A stretch of 64,000 nt of DNA, taken from NCBI GenBank assembly GCA_044227665.1, contig JBGAWK010000002.1:78837-142836 (forward strand), read 5' to 3'. A program made the position numbers and the translations under genes. Each line of letters starts with the position of its first letter. Within the stretch, counting starts at the first letter, position 1. The notes under the pieces were generated by a model. It saw nothing but the letters and a program-made list of their open reading frames with translations. It was not told the origin of the DNA and made no database searches. This stretch comes from JBGAWK01 sp044227665 (lineage in GTDB: Bacteria; Bacteroidota; Bacteroidia; Chitinophagales; JADIYW01). Positions 57,557 to 64,000 of this stretch are shown here, one piece after another.

Positions 57557-58098
57557 TTATGAATATTATTAGGTTGGAGTAATCTTCTATAACTATAAAC
57601 TTCTATTCCAAGTAAAATAAGTAGCCAGAATAATAATACATAAATCCCATACAACAGTGTGACTTGGGTATAATAACTAATACAAATAAATGCTATTACG
57701 CTTATAATATTGGCAGTAAGTAGAGACAAGTCTAGCATTTTTGATTTTATAAATACATTGATTAATAATATTTTAGATATAAATATACTTATTAGAATAA
57801 AGAAGTTTGCCCATTTATCCTTTGCATAAATAATAGCACCTATGCCCGATGCGGAGCAAGGTATAGGCTTTGTGATTGTGTTAAAAACTCTTTCTTTAAC
57901 ACTTTTCACTTCTAGAGCCCGCATAGAATCAATATTTCTTCCCCATTGTGTGGATGCCACTTTGTCTTTTACGGCTAGATACTCATTTTTATTATAAGCA
58001 GCATAGTATTTTGTACCCGTACATTTTTGGAAAAAAAACATACAAGGTAGAAAATAGCAGCCCAATAGTAATACCCTCGAAGTAAGCCTATACATCAC
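57553..58098 (-). CDS. Membrane protein, possible lipoprotein, unknown
   Basis: This 181-residue protein has an N-terminal hydrophobic segment with a lipobox-like LLGC (Cys14). A ~65-residue loop with basic residues is followed by three membrane helices (about 93-115, 121-141 and 145-167). Its stop overlaps the start of the next membrane-protein gene. It is divergent from smpB. No family is recognised. Confidence 0.6.
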   Translation of the reverse strand: MMYRLTSRVLLLGCYFLPCMFFFQKCTGTKYYAAYNKNEYLAVKDKVASTQWGRNIDSMRALEVKSVKERVFNTITKPIPCSASGIGAIIYAKDKWANFFILISIFISKILLINVFIKSKMLDLSLLTANIISVIAFICISYYTQVTLLYGIYVLLFWLLILLGIEVYSYRRLLQPNNIHK

Positions 58099-58190
58099 AA
58101 CAACTAATATAGTTAATTATTAGCTATATAATTTTTTTAGAATGAAAAAAATATATAGCCACATATTTTCAAAAAAAATGCAGATGCTAT

Positions 58191-58198
58191 TACCTTTG
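58191..58198 (+). promoter_or_regulatory. -7 box 4 bp before smpB
   Basis: TACCTTTG is followed by TGGC and the ATG at 58203. No room exists for an ordinary 5' leader. Confidence 0.6.
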
Positions 58199-58202
58199 TG
58201 GC

Positions 58203-58676
58203 ATGAGTAAGGTGAAGATAGCAAATGTAGAGATTGTAAACAGGAAAGCCGGATTTTCTTATGATTTGATAGAGAAATTTACGGCTGGGGTAATTCTTAC
58301 CGGTACGGAGATAAAATCTGTGCGCGAGAGCAAAGTGAGCCTCTCTGACGCTTATTGCCTGATGAAAAAAGAGGAACTATGGATAAAAAATCTTCATATC
58401 AGCGAATATAAATTAGGTACATACAGTAACCATGACCCATTGCGGTGGCGAAAATTGTTGCTTACGCGTCGTGAACTAAAAAAACTATCTGGCAAGGTAA
58501 AAGAAAAAGGTCTCGCGCTCATACCTACACGCATGTTTATCAATGAAAGAGGTTTTGCCAAGGTGGAATTTTATTTAGCCAAAGGCAAAAAAACGCATGA
58601 CAAGCGGGAGTCGCTGAAGGCTAAAGATACAGAAAGAGAGATGAGTAAAGCCTTAAAAAGCAGTCGCTACCGCTAG
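58203..58676 (+). CDS. smpB: SsrA-binding protein SmpB
   Basis: This 157-residue RNA-binding protein escorts tmRNA to stalled ribosomes for trans-translation. It has the family pattern ITGTEIKSVR-like GVILTGTEIKSVRESK near the N-terminus, and the basic C-terminal tail (KKTHDKRESLKAKDTEREM). The ATG lies 4 bp after a perfect -7 box. Its stop overlaps the stop of a leftward gene remnant by 2 bp. The tmRNA gene itself is not in the window. Confidence 0.97.
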   Translation: MSKVKIANVEIVNRKAGFSYDLIEKFTAGVILTGTEIKSVRESKVSLSDAYCLMKKEELWIKNLHISEYKLGTYSNHDPLRWRKLLLTRRELKKLSGKVKEKGLALIPTRMFINERGFAKVEFYLAKGKKTHDKRESLKAKDTEREMSKALKSSRYR

Positions 58677-58750
58677 TAGAGCGGAAATTCTTCCATCATA
58701 GCATTTACTTTCCTGCGGTTATCAATAAGATAGGTGTCATTAGGATGCTG
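58673..58750 (-). pseudogene. Orphan 3' end of a leftward gene, cut by the insertion sequence
   Basis: The minus strand from 58750 to the TAG at 58675-58673 reads 25 well-formed codons ending NRRKVNAMMEEFPLY. The frame is in good coding sense and converges with smpB. The upstream part is missing: beyond the insertion sequence (60397-60502) the DNA is AT-rich and not coding in a matching way. The original protein is not recognised. Confidence 0.55.
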
Positions 58751-60396
58751 TCCTGTTTTCCTCACTTTTTTTTGGTAAAAAAACAAAGTCAATAAAATCA
58801 ATGGTTTTGACGGATATTTTTTGATTTTTGGGTGTCCCAGGTTCTGATTTTGTACATTTAGTGCATGTTTATTCGGAAGAAACTTAATAAATCCGGAGTT
58901 ATAAGTGTACAGGTTATTGATAAAAGTTCTGGGGCTTATAAGGTTATAAAGACTATTGGTAGCTCAAAAAACAATTCTGACATTGATAGGTTTTACTTGG
59001 AAGCAAATGATTGGATTAAAATTAAAACAAGAACTCAAGAATTAGACTTCGATCAAAAAGAGAAACAGTTACTACAATTATTCAATGCCATTGATTCGTT
59101 GAAATTAGTAGGCATTGATTTGTTATTAGGTAAAATATTTAATGAGATAGGTTTTAATAAAATTGGTGATCCCATCTTTAAACAATTAGTGTTGTATCGC
59201 TTGGTATATCCAACAAGTAAATTAAAAACAACAGAATATTTGCAACGCTATCAACAAATAAATTGGGACGAAAACAAAGTATATCGTTATTTAGACAAAC
59301 TTTATAACACGCAAAAAGAACTAGTACAGCAAATCAGCTATGAGCACACTGTAAAGATATTAGGAAGCCAACCACAGATTATATTTTATGATGTAACCAC
59401 TATTTATTTTGAGGTGGAACGAGAAGATGAACTTCGTCAAACAGGATTTAGTAAAGATGGTAAGCATCAAAATCCACAAATCGTTTTAGGTTTATTAGTG
59501 AGTATAGATGGCTATCCATTAGCGTATGATGTGTTTGATGGAAAGAAGTTTGAAGGACATACCCTGATACCCATTATTCAACGTTTTAAAGCAAAATACA
59601 AACTGGAACAATTAGTGATAGTTGCCGATGCTGGATTGCTATCTACAGCCAATATCCAACTCCTTATCCAAAATAAATACACGTTTATTTTAGGTGCAAG
59701 AATAAAGAATGAAACTAAAGCATTACAACAACAAATTTTAGACAACACTTATAAAAATGGCACCAGCAAAGTGTTTACCAAACAAGATGGCACCAAACTC
59801 ATCGTATCTTATTCTGATAGTAGAGCCACCAAAGATGCCGTCAATAGAGAACGAGGCATAAAGCGTTTAGAGAAACAAATCAAACAAGGAAAACTCACCA
59901 AAACAAGCATCAATAATAAAGGTTACAATAAATACTTAAAATTAGAAGGCGATATAAACATTAGTATCGATTATGAAAAATATAAACTCGATACTTGTTG
60001 GGATGGATTGAAAGGATATGTGACCAATAGCGAATTAAGCAAAGACGAAGTGATACAAAATTACAACCAACTATGGCAAATAGAAAAAGCATTTAGAGTA
60101 TCCAAAACAGATTTAAAAATAAGACCCATTTACCACCGACTACCACGAAGAATAGAAGCACATATTTGCCTGACGTTTGTAGCCTATAAAATATACAAAG
60201 AATTAGAACGACAACTAAAAGAAAAAAAAGCAATGATTAGTGTGCAAAAAGCTATAGAAATAGCATCCTTTATTTTTGAAATCACCATAACACTACCTCA
60301 ATCCAAAGAAAGAATGTCCAAAATATTAATAAAGACAGACGAACAACAAAATTTAGCGCTACTCTTTAATTGGGTGTCCCAGTGAGGAAAACAGGA
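58751..60396 (+). mobile_element. IS1634-like insertion sequence
   Basis: A 1646-bp element is bounded by perfect 16-bp inverted repeats, TCCTGTTTTCCTCACT (58751-58766) and AGTGAGGAAAACAGGA (60381-60396). It encodes one intact transposase, whose TGA stop lies inside the right repeat. An 11-bp direct repeat, GGGTGTCCCAG, is present near both ends (58830-58840 and 60372-60382). No target-site duplication is seen at the borders. Confidence 0.85.
58865..60385 (+). CDS. IS1634-family DDE transposase
   Basis: This 506-residue transposase catalyses cut-and-paste movement of the element. The three acidic residues fit a DDE triad: Asp176 in FYDVTTIYFE, Asp255 in IVADAGLLS and Glu407 in LWQIEKAFRVSK, with the Y-x2-x3-E-type signature of the IS4 superclade. 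The frame is full length and unbroken, so the element may be active. The base composition is more AT/AAC-rich than the neighbours. Confidence 0.92.
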   Translation: MFIRKKLNKSGVISVQVIDKSSGAYKVIKTIGSSKNNSDIDRFYLEANDWIKIKTRTQELDFDQKEKQLLQLFNAIDSLKLVGIDLLLGKIFNEIGFNKIGDPIFKQLVLYRLVYPTSKLKTTEYLQRYQQINWDENKVYRYLDKLYNTQKELVQQISYEHTVKILGSQPQIIFYDVTTIYFEVEREDELRQTGFSKDGKHQNPQIVLGLLVSIDGYPLAYDVFDGKKFEGHTLIPIIQRFKAKYKLEQLVIVADAGLLSTANIQLLIQNKYTFILGARIKNETKALQQQILDNTYKNGTSKVFTKQDGTKLIVSYSDSRATKDAVNRERGIKRLEKQIKQGKLTKTSINNKGYNKYLKLEGDINISIDYEKYKLDTCWDGLKGYVTNSELSKDEVIQNYNQLWQIEKAFRVSKTDLKIRPIYHRLPRRIEAHICLTFVAYKIYKELERQLKEKKAMISVQKAIEIASFIFEITITLPQSKERMSKILIKTDEQQNLALLFNWVSQ

Positions 60397-60502
60397 AGAA
60401 TATTTGAGATAGATACGTGAAAAAGATATAGTCAGTATTTTTGAAATCTATTTTTATTAAACTTTTAATTTAAATAAAATATTGTAATATCTTATTAATA
60501 AG

Positions 60503-60727
60503 CTACTTAACGATTAAAAATAATCCTGTTACTATGCCTACATTATTAAGTAGGCTCGTAAATTCAGTATGGTATTTGTTATATTCTGTAAAATTTTGAA
60601 ATTGTCGTACGCACTGCGTTTTATCTCTAAGTTTTACTATTAATTCATATACCATCTTCTCCCCTTTGTAATAAAATTTACTACTTATGGAAGAAATATC
60701 TGCATTGAGAATGACTACTTGTTCCAT
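60503..60727 (-). CDS. Small protein of unknown function at the end of the sigma-factor operon
   Basis: This 74-residue protein starts one base after the stop of the barrel gene and is surely in the same operon. It begins MEQVVILNADISSISSKFYY, is predicted alpha/beta and has a hydrophobic end (GIVTGLFLIVK). No family is recognised. Its 3' end lies 106 bp from the insertion sequence. Confidence 0.55.
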   Translation of the reverse strand: MEQVVILNADISSISSKFYYKGEKMVYELIVKLRDKTQCVRQFQNFTEYNKYHTEFTSLLNNVGIVTGLFLIVK

Positions 60728-60728
60728 A

Positions 60729-62159
60729 TCACTTTATTTTTAAAGGTATTCTGAAATTTAGCTTAGTATATATTCCAGTTTGTAGTGATACGGGACTATT
60801 GCCGTCGCTGCCTTTGAGGCGAGGGAATCCTTTTGTATTTGCACCAAAGCCACTTCTGAATCCTGATGTGAAATAGATATGTTTATTAAGATAGATGTCA
60901 AAGTCCATACCTGTCATGAGTCCCCATTCGTTCTGATTATATTTTTGGTCAAAGTCGTTCGTAATGCCATCTATGCTCATACTGCATTTTTGTAGATGAC
61001 TGTAATGACCGCCAAATAAAAGATTGAGTATGATAGGCTTGGAATTGTACTCATTGAGAAACATGATTTTATATTTCATCATAATGGGTACTTTGATATA
61101 ATTTATCTTTAAATTATATAGTTTGTCGGAACTATTATCTTTATACTGCATACCCTGTTCTGCATAAGCAAGTTCTGTAAGGACACCCCATCTGTCACTA
61201 AAGTCATATCCTGTAGAGATTCCATACATCTTATTGAGTTGGAAAGTATGGTGTAATAGGTCTTTGTTTTCGGGATTATCTGTTTGGCGACTTAGCCAAT
61301 TATAAGTTATAGCGATATAGGGGCCTATATGGAAACCTCTTTTTACGTTATAACCTGCAAACTGTTTTAGATTTTCAAGTTTTTTCAGCGTGTTATTGCT
61401 AACTTCATCAATTCCTGCTGCTGTAGTAGGTGTTTCTATTTCCGGAATTTTTACATCAAGTAAATCTTCTAGTTCTTTATGCATTTCTTGTAGTACTACA
61501 GCCTTTGATGGCAATACCACAGATTCTTGAGATGCAGGTATTGCTGTAGAACTGCCTACATATTCATTTGGGGACGCAGATACAGGAATAGAATTTTGAA
61601 TTACTTTTGCAGGCGATGAAGGAATAGAATTTTCCTCATCTTTATATAGGTTACTTGTATTGCTATGTTGAGAATTCTTGTTTTTAGTATTTTTTTTGAA
61701 AGCACCTATGCTAGCACTTTTGTCTTCTTTTTTATTTCCGTCATATTTATTGCTTGAAGCTGTGAGATTTTTGTCATAGGCAGAAATCTTATCATCGGTA
61801 TTTGCAGCATTTTCATTGGTATATGGGATGGTTTTTGCATCTTGTATGCCATTGTTTACAGGAGAAGTCTCTTGCAATACCTTTATATCTTGTGCCATAG
61901 TGGCGGTAGATTTATTAGCTGTTGACTTATTGGCGGGTAAGGAAACTTGAGGTGTATTGTTACCTAAAAAATGGTAGGTAAGTAGTGATACTACAAGTAA
62001 TGCCCCTGATGTAATACCTATTGGCAGCCAAGGGATGCGCTTTTTATCTTCCGGTAATTGCGATTCAATCCGCGCCCACATATCTATGGGCGGCATCATT
62101 TCGGCATCCACCATTTTTTTGTTAATATTATTATCAAATTTATTTGTAAAAATTGACAT
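60729..62159 (-). CDS. Anti-sigma-like inner-membrane protein fused to an outer-membrane beta-barrel
   Basis: This 476-residue protein has a short cytosolic N-terminus with a PPIDMWARIESQLPEDKK segment of the kind found in Bacteroidota anti-sigma-like proteins. One membrane helix follows (about 46-65), then a ~190-residue Ser/Thr/Asn/Lys-rich linker and a C-terminal region (about 260-476) resembling the PF13568 outer-membrane barrel (HIGPYIAITYNW to NFRIPLKIK). The start overlaps the sigma-factor gene by 20 bp. The arrangement suggests a device that spans the envelope and holds the sigma factor in check, which is inference. Confidence 0.7.
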   Translation of the reverse strand: MSIFTNKFDNNINKKMVDAEMMPPIDMWARIESQLPEDKKRIPWLPIGITSGALLVVSLLTYHFLGNNTPQVSLPANKSTANKSTATMAQDIKVLQETSPVNNGIQDAKTIPYTNENAANTDDKISAYDKNLTASSNKYDGNKKEDKSASIGAFKKNTKNKNSQHSNTSNLYKDEENSIPSSPAKVIQNSIPVSASPNEYVGSSTAIPASQESVVLPSKAVVLQEMHKELEDLLDVKIPEIETPTTAAGIDEVSNNTLKKLENLKQFAGYNVKRGFHIGPYIAITYNWLSRQTDNPENKDLLHHTFQLNKMYGISTGYDFSDRWGVLTELAYAEQGMQYKDNSSDKLYNLKINYIKVPIMMKYKIMFLNEYNSKPIILNLLFGGHYSHLQKCSMSIDGITNDFDQKYNQNEWGLMTGMDFDIYLNKHIYFTSGFRSGFGANTKGFPRLKGSDGNSPVSLQTGIYTKLNFRIPLKIK

Positions 62160-62718
62160 CTACAGTTCTAGTTTTATTAGTATTAATAATTAGTTTTTGT
62201 AATAAATATCTTGCGCGCGCTAGTTGGGATTTTGAAGTTCCTTCGCTGATTTTTAGCTGTTCTGCAATTTCTTTATGTGAATATCCTTCTATTACATAAA
62301 GATTGAAAACAGTCCTATAGCCAGCGGAGAGGCTTTGTACACATTTCATCAAATCTTCAAGCTCTAAGTCGTCGGATACATTTTCATGTGCTACGAAATA
62401 GGCTTCGGTCTCTTCCGAAACGGCTATCATCTTTGCCTCCTTTCTGTAGTGCTCTACAGCAGTATTGACAAAAATTCGCCTTACCCATCCTTCAAAAGAA
62501 CCATCGCCACGATATTTATCTACGTTTTTGAACACCTTTACCCATCCCTCCTGTAATATATCTTCGGCGGCTTCCCTATCTTTAGCATATCGCATACATA
62601 CTGCAAACATTTTCGCACTAAGTACTTGATACAAATTACGTTGTGCTATCCGGTCATTATTTCTACAACCTTCTACCAACTGATTATATAGTTCTATTTT
62701 ATTGGTATTAGGTTGCAT
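62140..62718 (-). CDS. ECF-type RNA polymerase sigma factor
   Basis: This 192-residue sigma-70 family protein has region 2 (about 20-90; YAKDREAAEDILQEGWVKVF and the -10-binding GSFEGWVRRIFVNTA) and region 4 (about 125-175; GYSHKEIAEQLKISEGTSKS). It lacks regions 1 and 3, so it is an ECF sigma factor. It overlaps rdgB by 11 bp and the anti-sigma-like gene by 20 bp. It probably responds to an envelope signal through that protein. Confidence 0.93.
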   Translation of the reverse strand: MQPNTNKIELYNQLVEGCRNNDRIAQRNLYQVLSAKMFAVCMRYAKDREAAEDILQEGWVKVFKNVDKYRGDGSFEGWVRRIFVNTAVEHYRKEAKMIAVSEETEAYFVAHENVSDDLELEDLMKCVQSLSAGYRTVFNLYVIEGYSHKEIAEQLKISEGTSKSQLARARYLLQKLIINTNKTRTVDVNFYK

Positions 62719-63337
62719 GGTTTTTCAACAAATCATGTGGATAGCTATGGAGGGCGGGCATTATATTGCCCTCAATGTGTAACAAGAACTTTTCTAAGGC
62801 TTTTGTGCGATGGCTATAGAGCTTCTTTTCTGCTAAAGTATATTCTGCCAAAGTCCTCAAATCCGGCATAACAAATATCGGATCATAACCAAACCCATAC
62901 GCACCTTTGGGAGAGGCTGCAATCTTTCCTTCTAAAAGACCCTCAAAAGAAAACAACTTGCCTTGTTCATCAATATAAGCTATTACTGTCTTAAAATAAG
63001 CACTTCTATCTTCTATATCCTCCATACGCCCCAGCAACTTATTATAATTATTGACATCATTACTAGGCTCACCGGCATACCTCGCACTATATACTCCAGG
63101 CTCACCGCCTATAGATGGGACAATCAATCCCGTATCTTCAGCAAAGCAAGGTCTTTGGAGGTGATGATAGAGAAATTCTACTTTTTCTATAGCATTGTCT
63201 TCTATAGTATCATGTGTCTCCGGCAATGAAGCAGTGAAGTTTATATCTTTTAGCGACAATAAGCGAATATGGGCAGGCATTACGGACTGCACTTCTTCCA
63301 GTTTATGTTTATTTCCAGTGCCAAATACAATTTCCAC
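62708..63337 (-). CDS. rdgB: Non-canonical purine NTP pyrophosphatase (RdgB/HAM1)
   Basis: This 209-residue enzyme removes ITP/XTP and dITP from the nucleotide pool. It has FGTGNKHKLEEVQSVM, the EDTGLIVPSIGGEPGVYSAR motif and the late GFGYDPIFVMP and SHRTKALEKF segments. It is preceded by a small unknown protein (1-bp gap) and overlaps the sigma-factor gene by 11 bp. Confidence 0.95.
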   Translation of the reverse strand: MEIVFGTGNKHKLEEVQSVMPAHIRLLSLKDINFTASLPETHDTIEDNAIEKVEFLYHHLQRPCFAEDTGLIVPSIGGEPGVYSARYAGEPSNDVNNYNKLLGRMEDIEDRSAYFKTVIAYIDEQGKLFSFEGLLEGKIAASPKGAYGFGYDPIFVMPDLRTLAEYTLAEKKLYSHRTKALEKFLLHIEGNIMPALHSYPHDLLKNHAT

Positions 63338-63338
63338 T

Positions 63339-63773
63339 TTATCCTAAATAATGGTTTTTAATAGATTGCCAAAATCTCTTTTTAATGTCTTCCTTTTCTT
63401 TTACTTCCTCAATATTATAGGTATATAGGATGCTGATACCATTAAATGTATAAAAGATATTAGGAGACAGTTGTGCATGAACACCTATAGAATTATATAG
63501 AGGAGAAAAGATTATAATATTTGTAAAACTACTGCTTAATGAGGCAATTCTAATTCTTTTGGCTGTAAGAATATCTATAAAACTAAAGCTGTCTTCAGGT
63601 AATTGTAAAGCGGCTACTATCTTGTCAGTCCAAGACAAGACTTCTTCTAAGGATTGTCTTAATGTATTGGTATCTATAATGAACAAGTTTCTTCCTTTAC
63701 CTTTTTTGATATAATCTTCATCCTCTATGATATTATTAAATGACGCTATATATAAGACATTCGTTGCTTCCAT
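63339..63773 (-). CDS. Hypothetical protein, first gene of the rdgB-sigma operon
   Basis: This 144-residue protein starts at ATG 63773 and ends one base before rdgB. It has no signal or membrane helix, a central alpha/beta region (SLEEVLSWTDKIVAAL, FIDILTAKRIRIAS) and a basic C-terminus. I do not recognise it. It is divergent from ilvE. Confidence 0.6.
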   Translation of the reverse strand: MEATNVLYIASFNNIIEDEDYIKKGKGRNLFIIDTNTLRQSLEEVLSWTDKIVAALQLPEDSFSFIDILTAKRIRIASLSSSFTNIIIFSPLYNSIGVHAQLSPNIFYTFNGISILYTYNIEEVKEKEDIKKRFWQSIKNHYLG

Positions 63774-63825
63774 ATTTCAATGGATAAAATTATAGTATTC
63801 TCGACAAACAAATGACATAATATCT

Positions 63826-63833
63826 TAAATTTG
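63826..63833 (+). promoter_or_regulatory. -7 box 4 bp before ilvE
   Basis: TAAATTTG is followed by TTCC and the ATG at 63838, again the 4-bp spacing. Confidence 0.55.
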
Positions 63834-63837
63834 TTCC

Positions 63838-64000
63838 ATGCAAATCACAGTAGAACAAGTAATAAGCTCCAGACTCGATAGTTTTGATTTTTCTAATGTA
63901 GCCTTCGGTAAAAATTTTTCCGACCACATGCTTATTGCTGAATATATAGACGGCAAATGGGATACTGTAAAAATACAGCCCTTTCAGCCATTGTCTCTGA
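63838..64000 (+). CDS. ilvE: Branched-chain amino acid aminotransferase, N-terminal part (runs off the window)
   Basis: The first 54 codons encode MQITVEQVISSRLDSFDFSN, followed by VAFGKNFSDHMLIAEYIDGKW and a VKIQPFQPLSL segment. This matches the start of Bacteroidota IlvE, where FGKxFSDHM is diagnostic. The enzyme exchanges amino groups between glutamate and branched-chain keto acids. The PLP-binding lysine lies beyond the window. Confidence 0.85.
   Translation, partial: MQITVEQVISSRLDSFDFSNVAFGKNFSDHMLIAEYIDGKWDTVKIQPFQPLSL

Overview
The window is an AT-rich chromosomal stretch from a member of the Bacteroidota. The lineage call rests on gldC, TPR/PD40 and PF13568-type outer-membrane barrel proteins, a free-standing cysC-cysD-cysN set, Cys-Lys-start lipoproteins, near absence of Shine-Dalgarno sequences, and many promoters of the TAnnTTTG (-7) type. 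A gliding-motility-associated protein and outer-membrane barrels suggest the Flavobacteriia/Cytophagia/Chitinophagia/Sphingobacteriia side of the phylum; the genus cannot be fixed. Almost all of it is housekeeping or envelope chromosome. The only clear mobile element is one IS1634-like insertion sequence.

Layout. 1-3.4 kb: pntB (cut by the window edge) and pntA of the proton-translocating transhydrogenase, a rhomboid protease and a GNAT/FemAB-like acyltransferase. 3.5-9.5 kb: a fatty-acid hydroxylase-type di-iron enzyme, a large TPR-PD40-SPOR envelope protein, acyl-CoA-binding protein, a GT-C membrane glycosyltransferase and two paralogous Ala-rich lipoproteins. 9.6-14.5 kb: glpK, proline dehydrogenase, aroE and a TPR protein, all leftward. 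14.5-19.7 kb: a secreted M1 metallopeptidase whose C-terminus looks like an outer-membrane barrel, then two coiled-coil proteins of unknown role. 19.9-22.1 kb: a DEDDh exonuclease/GIY-YIG fusion, trmB and a 59-residue small protein. 22.1-24.3 kb: an accessory-looking patch with a His-rich small protein, a four-helix membrane protein, a 101-bp MITE-like inverted repeat and a VIT/CCC1 transporter. 24.4-27.1 kb: DinB, PaiB-like and GH13 genes in one operon.

27.2-32.2 kb: a lipoprotein gene split by two in-frame stops, a MacB-type permease, panC, panD, a YbhN-like flippase and an rfaE2-type nucleotidyltransferase. 32.3-37.3 kb: a complete TetR-TolC-MFP-permease-ATPase efflux operon with a probable operator inside the tetR promoter. 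37.4-42.7 kb: gldC, an ABC-F ATPase and cysC-cysD-cysN for making PAPS. 42.7-54.2 kb: leuA, an outer-membrane barrel protein, type II NADH dehydrogenase, serA, an alginate-export-type porin, an acyl-CoA ligase, a GT4 glycosyltransferase, a secreted glutamine-amidotransferase-like protein and a small secreted protein. 54.2-58.7 kb: ribosome-assembly GTPases der and era, two unknown membrane proteins and smpB.

58.7-64 kb: an IS1634-like element next to an orphan 3' end of a leftward gene, then a leftward operon (unknown protein, rdgB, ECF sigma factor, an inner-membrane/outer-barrel anti-sigma-like protein, a small protein), and finally the start of ilvE.

Two patterns stand out. First, many genes carry a perfect TAnnTTTG box only 4-9 bp before the start codon, and five have exactly 4 bp, which implies leaderless or nearly leaderless mRNAs. 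Second, several envelope proteins combine domains in unusual ways: M1 peptidase with barrel, anti-sigma-like segment with barrel, and PD40 propeller with SPOR. I found no CRISPR array, rRNA, tRNA or recognisable defence island. Promoter, operator and terminator calls come from reading motifs by eye.
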